NCBI RefSeq assembly: GCF_000375425.1
Contig: NZ_AQXG01000001.1
Coordinates: 1-55,984 of the forward strand
Direction of reading: 5' to 3'
From: Gracilimonas tropica DSM 19535
GTDB taxonomy: Bacteria; Bacteroidota; Rhodothermia; Balneolales; Balneolaceae
Length of the DNA: 55,984 nucleotides
The notes below the pieces were generated by a model. It saw only the letters and a program-made list of their open reading frames with translations, did not search any database and was not told the DNA's origin. The position numbers were made by a program, and so were the translations under genes. Positions 1 through 7,457 of this stretch are shown here, piece by piece; position 1 is the stretch's first letter, and each line of letters opens with the position of its first letter.

Positions 1-853
1 ATTTCTCCCGACCTTGTCATCTCGACCGAAATGGAGCGATCCCGAGAATTCGGGAAAGCGCAATGCAGCGGAGAGATCTGCGTAGCCTGCCAAGGGAATG
101 AGCGTAACCACGAAAACCCTTTCCCTGCCTTGCCGGCATCGTAAAACCCTTTCCCTTTTCCTTTCCCTAACGTCCGCATTCGCTCCCGCCAGGGCAAGGG
201 GACTCGTTGGTGAACTTGTTATTTTTGAGAACATACAGGGTTTGGTGGGTGCATCGTTTTGAACCGGGATTTCAGGATTTCAGCCTGCCTGCCGTTGAGG
301 TAGGGATGACTGGGATTATTACCGCCTCCGAAGGTTGTCACCCCGAGTCGCGTAGTAAGTTGAAATAGGAAGAGGTAGTCTATCGCGAGGGGTCTCAAAG
401 GCTGCAATGCTTGGAATGTAAGATAGGTCTGGTTCGTGTGGTTGGAGTTACAAAATTGCTTACACAACAAAAACCCAATCCCTGCTTCGCAGGCCGGGTT
501 GTCAACGAGTACAAAATGATCAGGGAAAGGGAAACATTGAACCTGAGAGAAATACTTTTTATCATAAGGCTTTAATGAACACATATAATTCATCAACGTA
601 GGTTTCCAAAAGGGGTAAAACATAAATTTGGGTACAAGAAGCATGCACTGCTCTCGGTAAACGATCTCAAGCATCATATTTAATGATAGCTTCATAATTT
701 AGGGTATTAGATGAGCGCCAAATTTCCTAAGTTTGCCCCTCTTTTGTATAAGATTGAAAAGAAATTTTCAGGATGAAGGCATGTTAAAGTACGGGTAAGT
801 GAAAACGCAGGGTTAAAACCCATTTTGAAGTTGACTTTTAAAACCCGAAAAAA
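1..853. repeat. Intergenic DNA with dispersed palindromic repeats
   Basis: No gene is supported here. Positions 14-84 are the left half of a dispersed element that recurs at 25.2, 46.1, 48.7, 50.5 and 53.4 kb (it starts TTGTCATCTCGACCG). Positions 164-205 hold a CCCTAACGTCCGC...GCCAGGGCAAGG hairpin that recurs at about 1247-1286. Positions 337-396 carry a loose inverted pair, GTCACCCCGAG...CGAGGGGTCTC. A 158-codon minus-strand open frame (219-695) has no recognisable domain and runs through repeat sequence, so it is not called a gene. Confidence 0.6.
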
Positions 854-1102
854 ATGAAACATTCTAAATCAGAAACACCGGACATTTCTCCTTCTTGCGG
901 AGGAAGTCTCGAAGAAGGGGAAACTACTTTTACCGCAGGTTTTGGAAGTGGTGTAGTAGTCATCCGGAATGTACCGGCCACCATCTGTACACAATGCGGA
1001 ATGGAATGGCTGGATGATGCCATCACCGACAAAATTGAAACCATTGTAAAACAAGCCAAAGAAAAGCACAGCATCGTAGAAGTGATGTCGCTTTCAGCTT
1101 GA
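854..1102 (+). CDS. YgiT-type zinc-finger domain protein (orphan antitoxin-like)
   Basis: Small protein of 82 residues resembling the YgiT-type zinc-finger family, N-terminal domains related to the MqsA antitoxin. The family normally has two CxxC knuckles around a short beta region and a downstream VPAxxCxxCG segment. Here the second knuckle is intact (VPATICTQCG, about residues 41-50) and is followed by the usual W-x-D-D-A helix. The first knuckle reads SPSCGG (about residues 12-17), so its first cysteine is a serine and zinc binding may be weakened or lost. In other genomes such genes usually sit beside a DUF4258/MqsR-like toxin gene; none is visible within 800 bases on either side. It may be an orphan or decaying antitoxin. 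The family assignment is from motif spacing only. Confidence 0.65.
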   Translation: MKHSKSETPDISPSCGGSLEEGETTFTAGFGSGVVVIRNVPATICTQCGMEWLDDAITDKIETIVKQAKEKHSIVEVMSLSA

Positions 1103-1424
1103 GAACATCGAACACCGAACATTGAAGGAAGAAAGAATTACTGATTAAATGGATTATGGGATGACTAAGAAAACGTACCGCGGTCTCGCTGAGCCGCGTG
1201 GTGGATTAGGCTTGGTTGCCCTGTCATGCAAAACCCAATCCCTGTCCCTTGCCCTAACGTCCGCATTCGCTCCCGCCAGGGTAAGGGAACTCTTTGGGAA
1301 GTTAGCAGGCAGTTAAAACAAAGAAATTGAAAGAAACTGACATATTGATCCACGGATTAAACGAATTACAGGATGAAACAGATTTCTCCCTGTTTACTGC
1401 TCACTGCCAACTGTCACTGAAAAG
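1103..1424. repeat. Intergenic palindromic repeats
   Basis: Contains a GAACATCGAACACCGAACATTGAA tract near 1103-1127 (repeated GAACATnGAA-like words), a CCGCGGTCTCGCTGAGCCGCG-like hairpin at 1178-1198 and the CCTTGCCCT...AGGGTAAGG hairpin at about 1247-1286, which also occurs near 164-205. No gene is supported. Confidence 0.5.
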
Positions 1425-1595
1425 CCAGGGTTAAAACCCATGCTTGCGAACCGGAAGGCATTATTGCCTGAATTACATTAAATGAACTGATAACTGATAA
1501 CTGATAACTGTTTACTGAAAAACAATTAACCTTCGGCCTTAGAAAAAAGACCGTTAAGAAAATGATGAAATGAAGCGTAAAGAAAGAAATCATAC
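1425..1595 (+). repeat. Direct repeat copy 1 upstream of the toxin-antitoxin pair
   Basis: A stretch of about 171 bases starting CCAGGGTTAAAACCC is repeated almost unchanged at 2468-2665 on the other side of the toxin-antitoxin genes. It contains a small AGGCATTATTGCCT palindrome, a short tandem heptamer tract (CTGATAA, about three units, near 1487-1510) and an ending that reads GAAGCGTAAAGAAAGAAATC. Similarity to copy 2 continues patchily to about 1743, including the TCCCGAGCAGTCGGGA hairpin. Confidence 0.8.
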
Positions 1596-1812
1596 TCATA
1601 AAAGGCAGTCATCCCGGACAAGACGAGGCGGAGCAGAGTCGCCGATCCGGGATCTCCCTGAAGAGGCTTGGGGTATCGATCAACGCCCAGGTGAAGGACC
1701 ATTGATTTCTTTTAGTCCCGAGCAGTCGGGAGAATCATTTTTAAAGCTTAAGAACCCCAACAATAATCTTTCATAAATGATAAATTAAGCATTAAAACAA
1801 ACGGTGGTAGAT

Positions 1813-2037
1813 ATGAGTAAAAAAAATGACCTTTTAAAAGAAGCATTATTGCTGGAGCCTAAAGAAAAAGCAACTATAATTGAGGCGCTTATGAAAAGCC
1901 TTGATGCTCCGGATGAGGCTATTGATGCATTATGGAAGCAAGAATGTGAAAGCAGAATAGAAGCCTACGAGAAGGGGGCCCTCAAGGCAGTTTCAGTACA
2001 TGAAGCTTTTGCCAAATACCAAATTGATGCCGATTAA
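1813..2037 (+). CDS. Addiction module component (antitoxin)
   Basis: Protein of 74 residues matching the small putative addiction-module component family (TIGR02574 type): an N-terminal amphipathic helix (LLKEALLLEPKEKATIIEAL), then a SLDAPDEAIDALW segment and a conserved R-x-x-A-Y-x-x-G stretch before a C-terminal V-S-V-H-E-A-F-A-K. Such proteins bind and neutralise the ParE/RelE-type toxin encoded next door and usually repress their own promoter. A GTG nine bases upstream (1804) is in frame; ATG 1813 is preferred because it gives the usual MSKK-like start. Its stop is two bases before the toxin start, so the two are co-translated. The pair sits between two long direct repeats, suggesting acquisition or duplication as a unit. 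Confidence 0.85.
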   Translation: MSKKNDLLKEALLLEPKEKATIIEALMKSLDAPDEAIDALWKQECESRIEAYEKGALKAVSVHEAFAKYQIDAD

Positions 2038-2039
2038 GC

Positions 2040-2342
2040 ATGGAGATCCGGCTATTAGATGCTGCACAACAAGAAATGGATGAATCGTTTGAGTTTTATG
2101 AAGAACAAAAGGCAGGTTTAGGGCATGATTTCCTTGCAGAAATATTGGCGACACTTAAAAGGATTAAACAGAATACGGAAGCATGGAACCCATTTTCTGA
2201 ACGGACCAGAAGATGCCTGGTGAATCGGTTTCCCTATGGGATTGTGTATCAGGTCCGGGTAGATGAAATATTGGTGGTGGCCGTTGCCCATTTACACCGA
2301 AAACCGGGCTATTGGAAAAACAGGATTACTAAAGACAATTAA
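2040..2342 (+). CDS. RelE/ParE-family toxin
   Basis: Protein of 100 residues with the ParE/RelE fold signature: an N-terminal strand plus A-x-x-E-x-x-E-S-F-x-F-Y helix (residues 8-21), a helix G-L-G-H-D-F-L-A-E, and the C-terminal strands R-C-L-V-N-R-F-P-Y-G-I-V-Y-Q-V...I-L-V-V-A-V-A-H-L-H-R-K-P-G-Y-W that end the family. ParE proteins poison DNA gyrase and RelE proteins cleave mRNA on the ribosome; the sequence does not decide between them, although the closing H-x-x-R-x-P-x-Y-W is typical of the ParE side. It lies two bases after its antitoxin gene, the normal order. Length is normal and no truncation is seen, so the toxin is probably intact. Confidence 0.88.
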   Translation: MEIRLLDAAQQEMDESFEFYEEQKAGLGHDFLAEILATLKRIKQNTEAWNPFSERTRRCLVNRFPYGIVYQVRVDEILVVAVAHLHRKPGYWKNRITKDN

Positions 2343-2467
2343 AAAATGGGTAAAAAAGAAATCAAACTAACAAAAGGCAGGCAGGCCGGTCAAACCGCAG
2401 TCCCGTGTACACGGGAGAGGTGCAGAACCGGGATCTCCCTGCTTTACTTGGGGTGTTGATCAAAGCA

Positions 2468-2665
2468 CCAGGGTTAAAACCCATGCTTGCGTACCGGAAG
2501 ACATTATTGCCTGAATTACATTAAATGAACTGTTAACTGTTAACTGTTAACTGATAACTGATAACTAATAACTGATAACTGTTTACTGAAAAACTATTAA
2601 TCTTCGGCCTTAGAAAAAAGACCGTTAAGAAAATGATGAAATGAAGCGTAAAGAAAGAAATCATA
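2468..2665 (+). repeat. Direct repeat copy 2 downstream of the toxin-antitoxin pair
   Basis: Near-identical partner of the repeat at 1425-1595. The main difference is the tandem heptamer tract (about 2527-2583), which here has seven or so units mixing CTGTTAA and CTGATAA, against about three in copy 1; the tract therefore varies in copy number. The flanks also match: 2357-2463 resembles the DNA just after copy 1, and the TCCCGAGCAGTCGGGA hairpin recurs at about 2721-2736. Confidence 0.8.
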
Positions 2666-2975
2666 CCGGCGAGAGGCCAGGCACTAGCAACACTAGTGAA
2701 GGACCATTGATTTCTTTGAGTCCCGAGCAGTCGGGAAAATCATTTTTAGGGCTTTTTTCTACAGCCTTGTCCCGAGAATTCGGGATGCTTCGTTTTGTAT
2801 CAAGACAAAATGAAGAGGGAGGAGGGCGAGATAACCCATATATTTCCAAAGAAATTTAAGTTTGAAGCAGGACCTTCGTAACGAGCAAAAAAACATTTTG
2901 AACCACGGATTAAACGGATTACAGGATGACACGGAAAAAAAGTTCAAAGTTGAATGTTCGATGTTCATCTGTTCA

Positions 2976-3110
2976 AATCGGCCTTAGAAAAAAATGCGTA
3001 AAGAAACGGACGTAATGCAGCGTAAAGAAAGAAATCATACCGCTGATAAATTCAGCACCAGCAACGCTCTTGAAGGAGCATTGATTTCTTTTAGCGTAAT
3101 GGAGACCGTT
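2976..3110 (+). repeat. Third, partial copy of the flanking repeat
   Basis: Starts CGGCCTTAGAAAAAA and contains GCGTAAAGAAAGAAATCATACC followed by GAAGGAGCATTGATTTCTTTTAG, matching the right-hand part of the direct repeats at 1425 and 2468. It lacks the heptamer tract. Short open frames through all three copies begin MKRKERNHT or MQRKERNHT; they follow the repeat and are not treated as genes. It ends about 100 bases before the first gene of locus 1. Confidence 0.6.
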
Positions 3111-3210
3111 TTAGCATTATTTTCGCAGCCGAGAGCTTTTGTTTCTTTTGTCGGTACAAAAGAAAGTAAAGGTTATTTCCAAGCAAAAAATTTATATTTA
3201 AAATTATAGA

Positions 3211-4545
3211 ATGACTCAATTAGATAGTTTACTTAAAAAAATTGAAGACCAGTCCTATACAATAGGTATTGTAGGTTTAGGATATGTTGGACTACCCTTG
3301 ATGTGGACCTTCCACCAGCAAGGAATGCCCGTACTCGGTTTTGACATCGACGATAAAAAAGTCCAAAACCTCAAAAACGGCATCCCATATATTAAACACC
3401 TCGGAACCGAGATGATGGAAACCCTCGCCAATTCCGACAAGGCAGACGCCACTACCGATTTTTCCCGCCTCGATGAAGCGGATGCGATTCTCATGTGCGT
3501 GCCTACCCCGCTCGACCATCACCGCGAGCCGGATATGAGCTATGTGGAGCAGACCACCGAAACCGTTTCCAAATATTTACGCAAAGGACAGCTGGTGATC
3601 CTGGAATCCACCACCTGGCCGGGCACCACCGAGGAGCTGATGATCCCGATTTTGGAGAAGAACTCCGGACTGAAAGCAGGGAAAGATTTTTACGTGGCCT
3701 ACAGCCCCGAGCGCGAAGACCCGGGTAACCCGGATTTCAACACCGCCAGGATTCCTAAAGTAGTAGGCGGACATGGAGAGGAAGCCCTCAAGCTGGCCAC
3801 CGCCATGTACGATACGGCTATTGTGCAAACCGTTCCGGTCTCCGACTGCAAGACCGCCGAGGCGGTGAAACTGACCGAAAATATCTTCCGCTCGGTGAAT
3901 ATTGCCCTGGTGAATGAGTTGAAGGTGGTGTACGAAGCCATGGATATTGACGTACATGAAGTGATTGATGCCGCAGCCACCAAGCCTTTTGGCTTCATGA
4001 AATTCACGCCCGGACCCGGACTGGGCGGGCACTGTATTCCCATTGACCCGTTCTACCTTACCTGGAAAGCCCGCGAGTTTGAAAAACATACCCGCTTCAT
4101 TGAGTTGGCCGGAGAGGTGAACACCGACATGCCCCGCTACGTGGTAGAGCGCACCATGCACGCACTCAACACCCATAAAAAAGCCATGAACGGCAGCAAG
4201 ATCCTCGTGATCGGACTCGCCTACAAACCGGATGTGGATGATATGCGGGAATCACCGACCTTCAAGATCTTTGACCTGCTGAAAAAGAATGGGGCCGAAG
4301 TTTTTTATTATGATCCCTATCTTCCAAGCATTCCAAAAAACAGGGATTTTGCTGAATGGACGGGTACAACCTCCGTTGAGTGGAACAAAGCAACTATTTC
4401 ATCTTTTGACGCAACCATCATCTCTACCAATCATTCCAATATAAATTATGCAGAACTTGCTGAATGGAGTGAGTGTGTTGTGGATACGAGGAATGCGATG
4501 AATGGATTAGTGGCTAAAAACGAGAATCATATTTTTAAAGCTTAG
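3211..4545 (+). CDS. wbpA: UDP-N-acetyl-D-glucosamine 6-dehydrogenase (WbpA-like)
   Basis: Nucleotide-sugar dehydrogenase of the UDP-GlcNAc/UDP-ManNAc type: two successive NAD-dependent oxidations of C6 to a carboxylate in the cytoplasm. Residues 22-29 are the Rossmann loop GLGYVGLP, the middle has the KLTEN helix, and the catalytic cysteine is Cys275 in GGHCIPIDP; the C-terminal domain carries LAYKPDVDDMRESP. The length of 444 is normal. UDP-GlcNAcA made here could feed the WbpB-like (47.0 kb) and WbpE-like (51.7 kb) enzymes. It opens locus 1, ten bases before pseB. The gene is mosaic in composition: sampled 60-base rows are near 38% GC at 3241, 58-60% between 3600 and 4080, and 42% at 4441. 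Confidence 0.92.
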   Translation: MTQLDSLLKKIEDQSYTIGIVGLGYVGLPLMWTFHQQGMPVLGFDIDDKKVQNLKNGIPYIKHLGTEMMETLANSDKADATTDFSRLDEADAILMCVPTPLDHHREPDMSYVEQTTETVSKYLRKGQLVILESTTWPGTTEELMIPILEKNSGLKAGKDFYVAYSPEREDPGNPDFNTARIPKVVGGHGEEALKLATAMYDTAIVQTVPVSDCKTAEAVKLTENIFRSVNIALVNELKVVYEAMDIDVHEVIDAAATKPFGFMKFTPGPGLGGHCIPIDPFYLTWKAREFEKHTRFIELAGEVNTDMPRYVVERTMHALNTHKKAMNGSKILVIGLAYKPDVDDMRESPTFKIFDLLKKNGAEVFYYDPYLPSIPKNRDFAEWTGTTSVEWNKATISSFDATIISTNHSNINYAELAEWSECVVDTRNAMNGLVAKNENHIFKA

Positions 4546-4555
4546 ATAAGAATCA

Positions 4556-5566
4556 ATGCTAAAAGGAAAATCAATACTAATAACAGGTGGTACAGGCTCC
4601 TTAGGGAAAGCTTTAACCGAACATATTTTTAAAACATATCCGGATGTAAAAAGACTAGTAATCTACTCTCGGGATGAGCAGAAGCAGTTCCAGATGGGGC
4701 AAGAATATCCTCATGATGATTATCCTCAGATTAGATTTTTTATTGGTGATATTCGAGATGAAAAGCGAATTAAGCGAGCCTTAAAGGGGATTGATTATGT
4801 AATCCATGCAGCAGCAATGAAGCACGTTCCCATTGCTGAGTATAACCCTATGGAGTGTATCCAAACGAATGTATTAGGGGCAGAAAATTTAATCAATGCT
4901 TGTCTTGAAACAGAAGTTGAGCGCGTAGTGGCCTTATCAACTGATAAAGCTTGTGCACCTATTAATTTATATGGCGCGACAAAATTGACGTCTGATAAAT
5001 TATTTATTGCAGCAAATAACATAAGAGGATGGAATCCAATAAAATTCTCTGTAGTTCGATATGGAAATGTGATGGGATCAAATGGTTCTGTCATCCCTTT
5101 CTTTTTGAATAAACGTAAAGAGGGTGTTCTTCCAATTACTGATCCTAATATGACGCGCTTTAATATTTCTCTTCAGGGAGGAGTGAATATGGTAATGCAT
5201 GCCTTAGAGCACGCGTGGGGTGGTGAATTGTTTGTCCCAAAAATCCCATCATACCGTATTACAGATGTAGCTGAAGCAATTGGTCCGGATTGCGAAAAAC
5301 CAGTCATTGGGATTCGCCCTGGTGAGAAAATTCATGAAGAGATGATTACTTCTTCTGATTCTTTCAATACCTATGATTTAGGAAAGTACTATGCAATACT
5401 ACCTCAAGTACCCCGGTTTAAGCTTGAAGATTTTATCGAGCAGAATAATGCTAAGCCTGTCGAACAAGGGTTTCGCTATAACTCCGGAGAAAATGAAGAA
5501 TGGGAAACGGTGGAAAGTCTTCGAAAACTCATTAAAGAACATGTAGACCCAACCTTTGAGGTGTAA
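4556..5566 (+). CDS. pseB: UDP-N-acetylglucosamine 4,6-dehydratase (inverting)
   Basis: First enzyme of pseudaminic acid synthesis: removes water from UDP-GlcNAc and inverts C5, giving UDP-2-acetamido-2,6-dideoxy-beta-L-arabino-hexos-4-ulose. Short soluble SDR of 336 residues: NADP-binding GGTGSLG at 11-17, AAAMKHVP at 85-92, STDKA at 128-132 and the catalytic Tyr139-x3-Lys143, followed by RYGNVMGSNGSV. It lacks the membrane domain of the WbpM/FlaA1 relatives (one is at 20.8 kb), which favours PseB over the non-inverting dehydratase. Its stop overlaps the next start (TAATG) and the following four genes complete the pathway, which makes the call firm. Confidence 0.95.
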   Translation: MLKGKSILITGGTGSLGKALTEHIFKTYPDVKRLVIYSRDEQKQFQMGQEYPHDDYPQIRFFIGDIRDEKRIKRALKGIDYVIHAAAMKHVPIAEYNPMECIQTNVLGAENLINACLETEVERVVALSTDKACAPINLYGATKLTSDKLFIAANNIRGWNPIKFSVVRYGNVMGSNGSVIPFFLNKRKEGVLPITDPNMTRFNISLQGGVNMVMHALEHAWGGELFVPKIPSYRITDVAEAIGPDCEKPVIGIRPGEKIHEEMITSSDSFNTYDLGKYYAILPQVPRFKLEDFIEQNNAKPVEQGFRYNSGENEEWETVESLRKLIKEHVDPTFEV

Positions 5567-6774
5567 TGAATATGGAAGCAATACCTTATGGTCGACAAGA
5601 TATCACAGATGAAGACATACAGGCAGTTGTCGAGACTTTAAAGTCGGATTATCTAACCCAAGGTCCACGTATAGCCGAATTTGAAGAAGCTTTTGCAGAT
5701 TATGTTGGTTCTAAATATGCGGTAGCTATTTCTAACGGCACGGCAGCTCTTCACTTATGTGCAATTGCATTAAATGTAGAAGAAGGAGATAAAGTTATTA
5801 CAACTCCCATTACCTTTGCAGCCTCCGCCAATTGTGTTCTGTACTGTGGGGGTGAAGTAGTTTTTGCTGAAATTGACCCAGCAACATATCTATTGGATAT
5901 CAATAAAGTAAGGGAGCTTTTGGAGTCTACACCTAAAGGAACGTATAAAGGAATTATCCCAGTAGATTTTGCCGGGCGAGCCGTTGACCTCGAAGCTTTT
6001 CGACAACTGGCAGATGAATATGATCTGTGGATCATTGAAGATGCCTGTCATGCTCCAGGTGGATACTTTACTGATAGCAAGGGCACTAAACAGTATTGTG
6101 GAAACGGAAACTTTGCTGATTTAGCGATTTTTTCCTTCCATCCTGTAAAACATATTGCTTCCGGTGAAGGCGGAATGATCACTACCAATGATAAAGAACT
6201 ATACAAAAAACTTCTCAAGCTCCGTACACACGGTATCACAAAAAACGAGTCTGAGTATAAAAACTCCATAGAGTTCGCAGTTGGGACAACTCAAAATTCA
6301 AATCTAAACACTCAAAACTACCCCAACTGGTATATGGAAATGCAGGAGCTCGGGTACAACTACCGAATTACCGATTTCCAGTGTGCATTGGGAACTAGCC
6401 AACTTAAGAGAGCGGATGTGGGAATTGAACGAAGAAGGGAAATTGCTGCAACGTATAAAAAAGCTTTTGAAGGAAAAGAGTTTATAAAAGGACAATCAGG
6501 TATTGTCGAAGGGCATGCTTATCATCTGTATGTGATTGAAGCAGGAGATCGTTTGGGGCTGTATAATTATCTGAGAGAACAAAGTATTTTTGCCCAGATT
6601 CACTACATCCCTTGTCACCTGATGCCTTATTATCGGCAGTTTGGCTGGAAAGAAGGAGATATGCCAAATGCTGAAAACTATTACAAGCATTGTATTAGTT
6701 TGCCGATGTATCCTACTCTGACTGTTGAGCAACAGGATTTCGTAATTAATAAGATCAATGAATATTACGGATGA
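5566..6774 (+). CDS. pseC: UDP-4-amino-4,6-dideoxy-N-acetyl-beta-L-altrosamine transaminase
   Basis: PLP-dependent sugar aminotransferase of the DegT/DnrJ/EryC1/StrS family, second step of the pseudaminate pathway: puts an amino group on C4 of the PseB product using glutamate. The PLP lysine is Lys195 in FSFHPVKHIASGEGG, with NGTAALHL near residue 52 and the HYIPCHLMPYY segment near the C terminus. Length (402) is slightly above the usual 380-390; an extra loop around residues 235-255 (SIEFAVGTTQNSNLNTQNYP) accounts for it. The start at 5566 overlaps the pseB stop by one base; ATG 5572 is an alternative. It overlaps pseF by four bases. Confidence 0.95.
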   Translation: MNMEAIPYGRQDITDEDIQAVVETLKSDYLTQGPRIAEFEEAFADYVGSKYAVAISNGTAALHLCAIALNVEEGDKVITTPITFAASANCVLYCGGEVVFAEIDPATYLLDINKVRELLESTPKGTYKGIIPVDFAGRAVDLEAFRQLADEYDLWIIEDACHAPGGYFTDSKGTKQYCGNGNFADLAIFSFHPVKHIASGEGGMITTNDKELYKKLLKLRTHGITKNESEYKNSIEFAVGTTQNSNLNTQNYPNWYMEMQELGYNYRITDFQCALGTSQLKRADVGIERRREIAATYKKAFEGKEFIKGQSGIVEGHAYHLYVIEAGDRLGLYNYLREQSIFAQIHYIPCHLMPYYRQFGWKEGDMPNAENYYKHCISLPMYPTLTVEQQDFVINKINEYYG

Positions 6775-7457
6775 AAAATGTAGCAATCATACCGGCTCGA
6801 GGTGGAAGCAAGAGAATTCCACGGAAGAATATCAGAGATTTCCTTGGTAAACCTATCATTGCTTACTCTATTGAGGTGGTGCTGGAAAGTGGCCTGTTTG
6901 AGGAAGTAATGGTTTCTACCGATGATGAAGAGATTGCTGAGGTCGCTAAGAAATTCGGAGCAAAAGTTCCGTTCATGAGATCAAAAGAAAATGCAAATGA
7001 TCATGCTACTACTGTAGATGTAGTTATTGAAGTGTTAAAAACGTATGAGCAACAGGGAAAGAATTTTGAAAGTGGTTGTTGTATCTACCCAACGGCTCCC
7101 TTGGTTAAGCGTATTTTTTTAGAAAATGCGTATGAGAGGTTAGTTAATAAAAACTTCAGTACTGTATTTCCAGTGGTAGAGTTTTCCTATCCGATACAAC
7201 GTTCCCTTAAGCTAAGTGGAAAAGATAAAGTAGAAATGAATTGGCCGGAATATCTGGAGTCTCGTTCACAAGACTTGCTTAAGGCATACCACGATGCAGG
7301 GCAGTTCTATTGGTTCAATGTGGAAGGGATTCTTAAAGAGAAAAAACTCTTTGGAAAAAATAGTGGGGCAATTGTATTACCAAGCACCAGTGTTCAGGAC
7401 ATTGACACTGAAGAAGACTGGAAGCTAGCGGAAATGAAAGCAAAGCTGTCCAAATGA
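6771..7457 (+). CDS. pseF: CMP-pseudaminic acid synthetase (cytidylyltransferase)
   Basis: Activates pseudaminic acid with CTP to CMP-Pse, the donor used by pseudaminyltransferases. 228 residues with the acylneuraminate cytidylyltransferase opening IIPARGGSKRIPRKN (residues 6-20), VSTDDEEIA in the middle and a DIDTEEDW ending, all family hallmarks. Start and stop each form ATGA overlaps with neighbours, so the gene is translationally coupled to pseC and to the pseG-pseH fusion. In many genomes pseF follows pseC exactly as here. Confidence 0.95.
   Translation: MKNVAIIPARGGSKRIPRKNIRDFLGKPIIAYSIEVVLESGLFEEVMVSTDDEEIAEVAKKFGAKVPFMRSKENANDHATTVDVVIEVLKTYEQQGKNFESGCCIYPTAPLVKRIFLENAYERLVNKNFSTVFPVVEFSYPIQRSLKLSGKDKVEMNWPEYLESRSQDLLKAYHDAGQFYWFNVEGILKEKKLFGKNSGAIVLPSTSVQDIDTEEDWKLAEMKAKLSK

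Noticed and set aside
219..695. Minus-strand open frame of 158 codons
   Set aside because: No domain or plausible start signal, and it runs across hairpin repeats; the residue pattern does not look like a folded protein.
1570..3209. Short frames beginning MKRKERNHT or MQRKERNHT (1570, 2641, 3003)
   Set aside because: They are three translations of the same DNA repeat; similarity is at the nucleotide level and their ends are unrelated.
3577..4176. Minus-strand open frame of 199 codons
   Set aside because: Lies wholly antisense to the catalytic core of the WbpA-like gene in its GC-rich part, where antisense frames stay open by codon bias.
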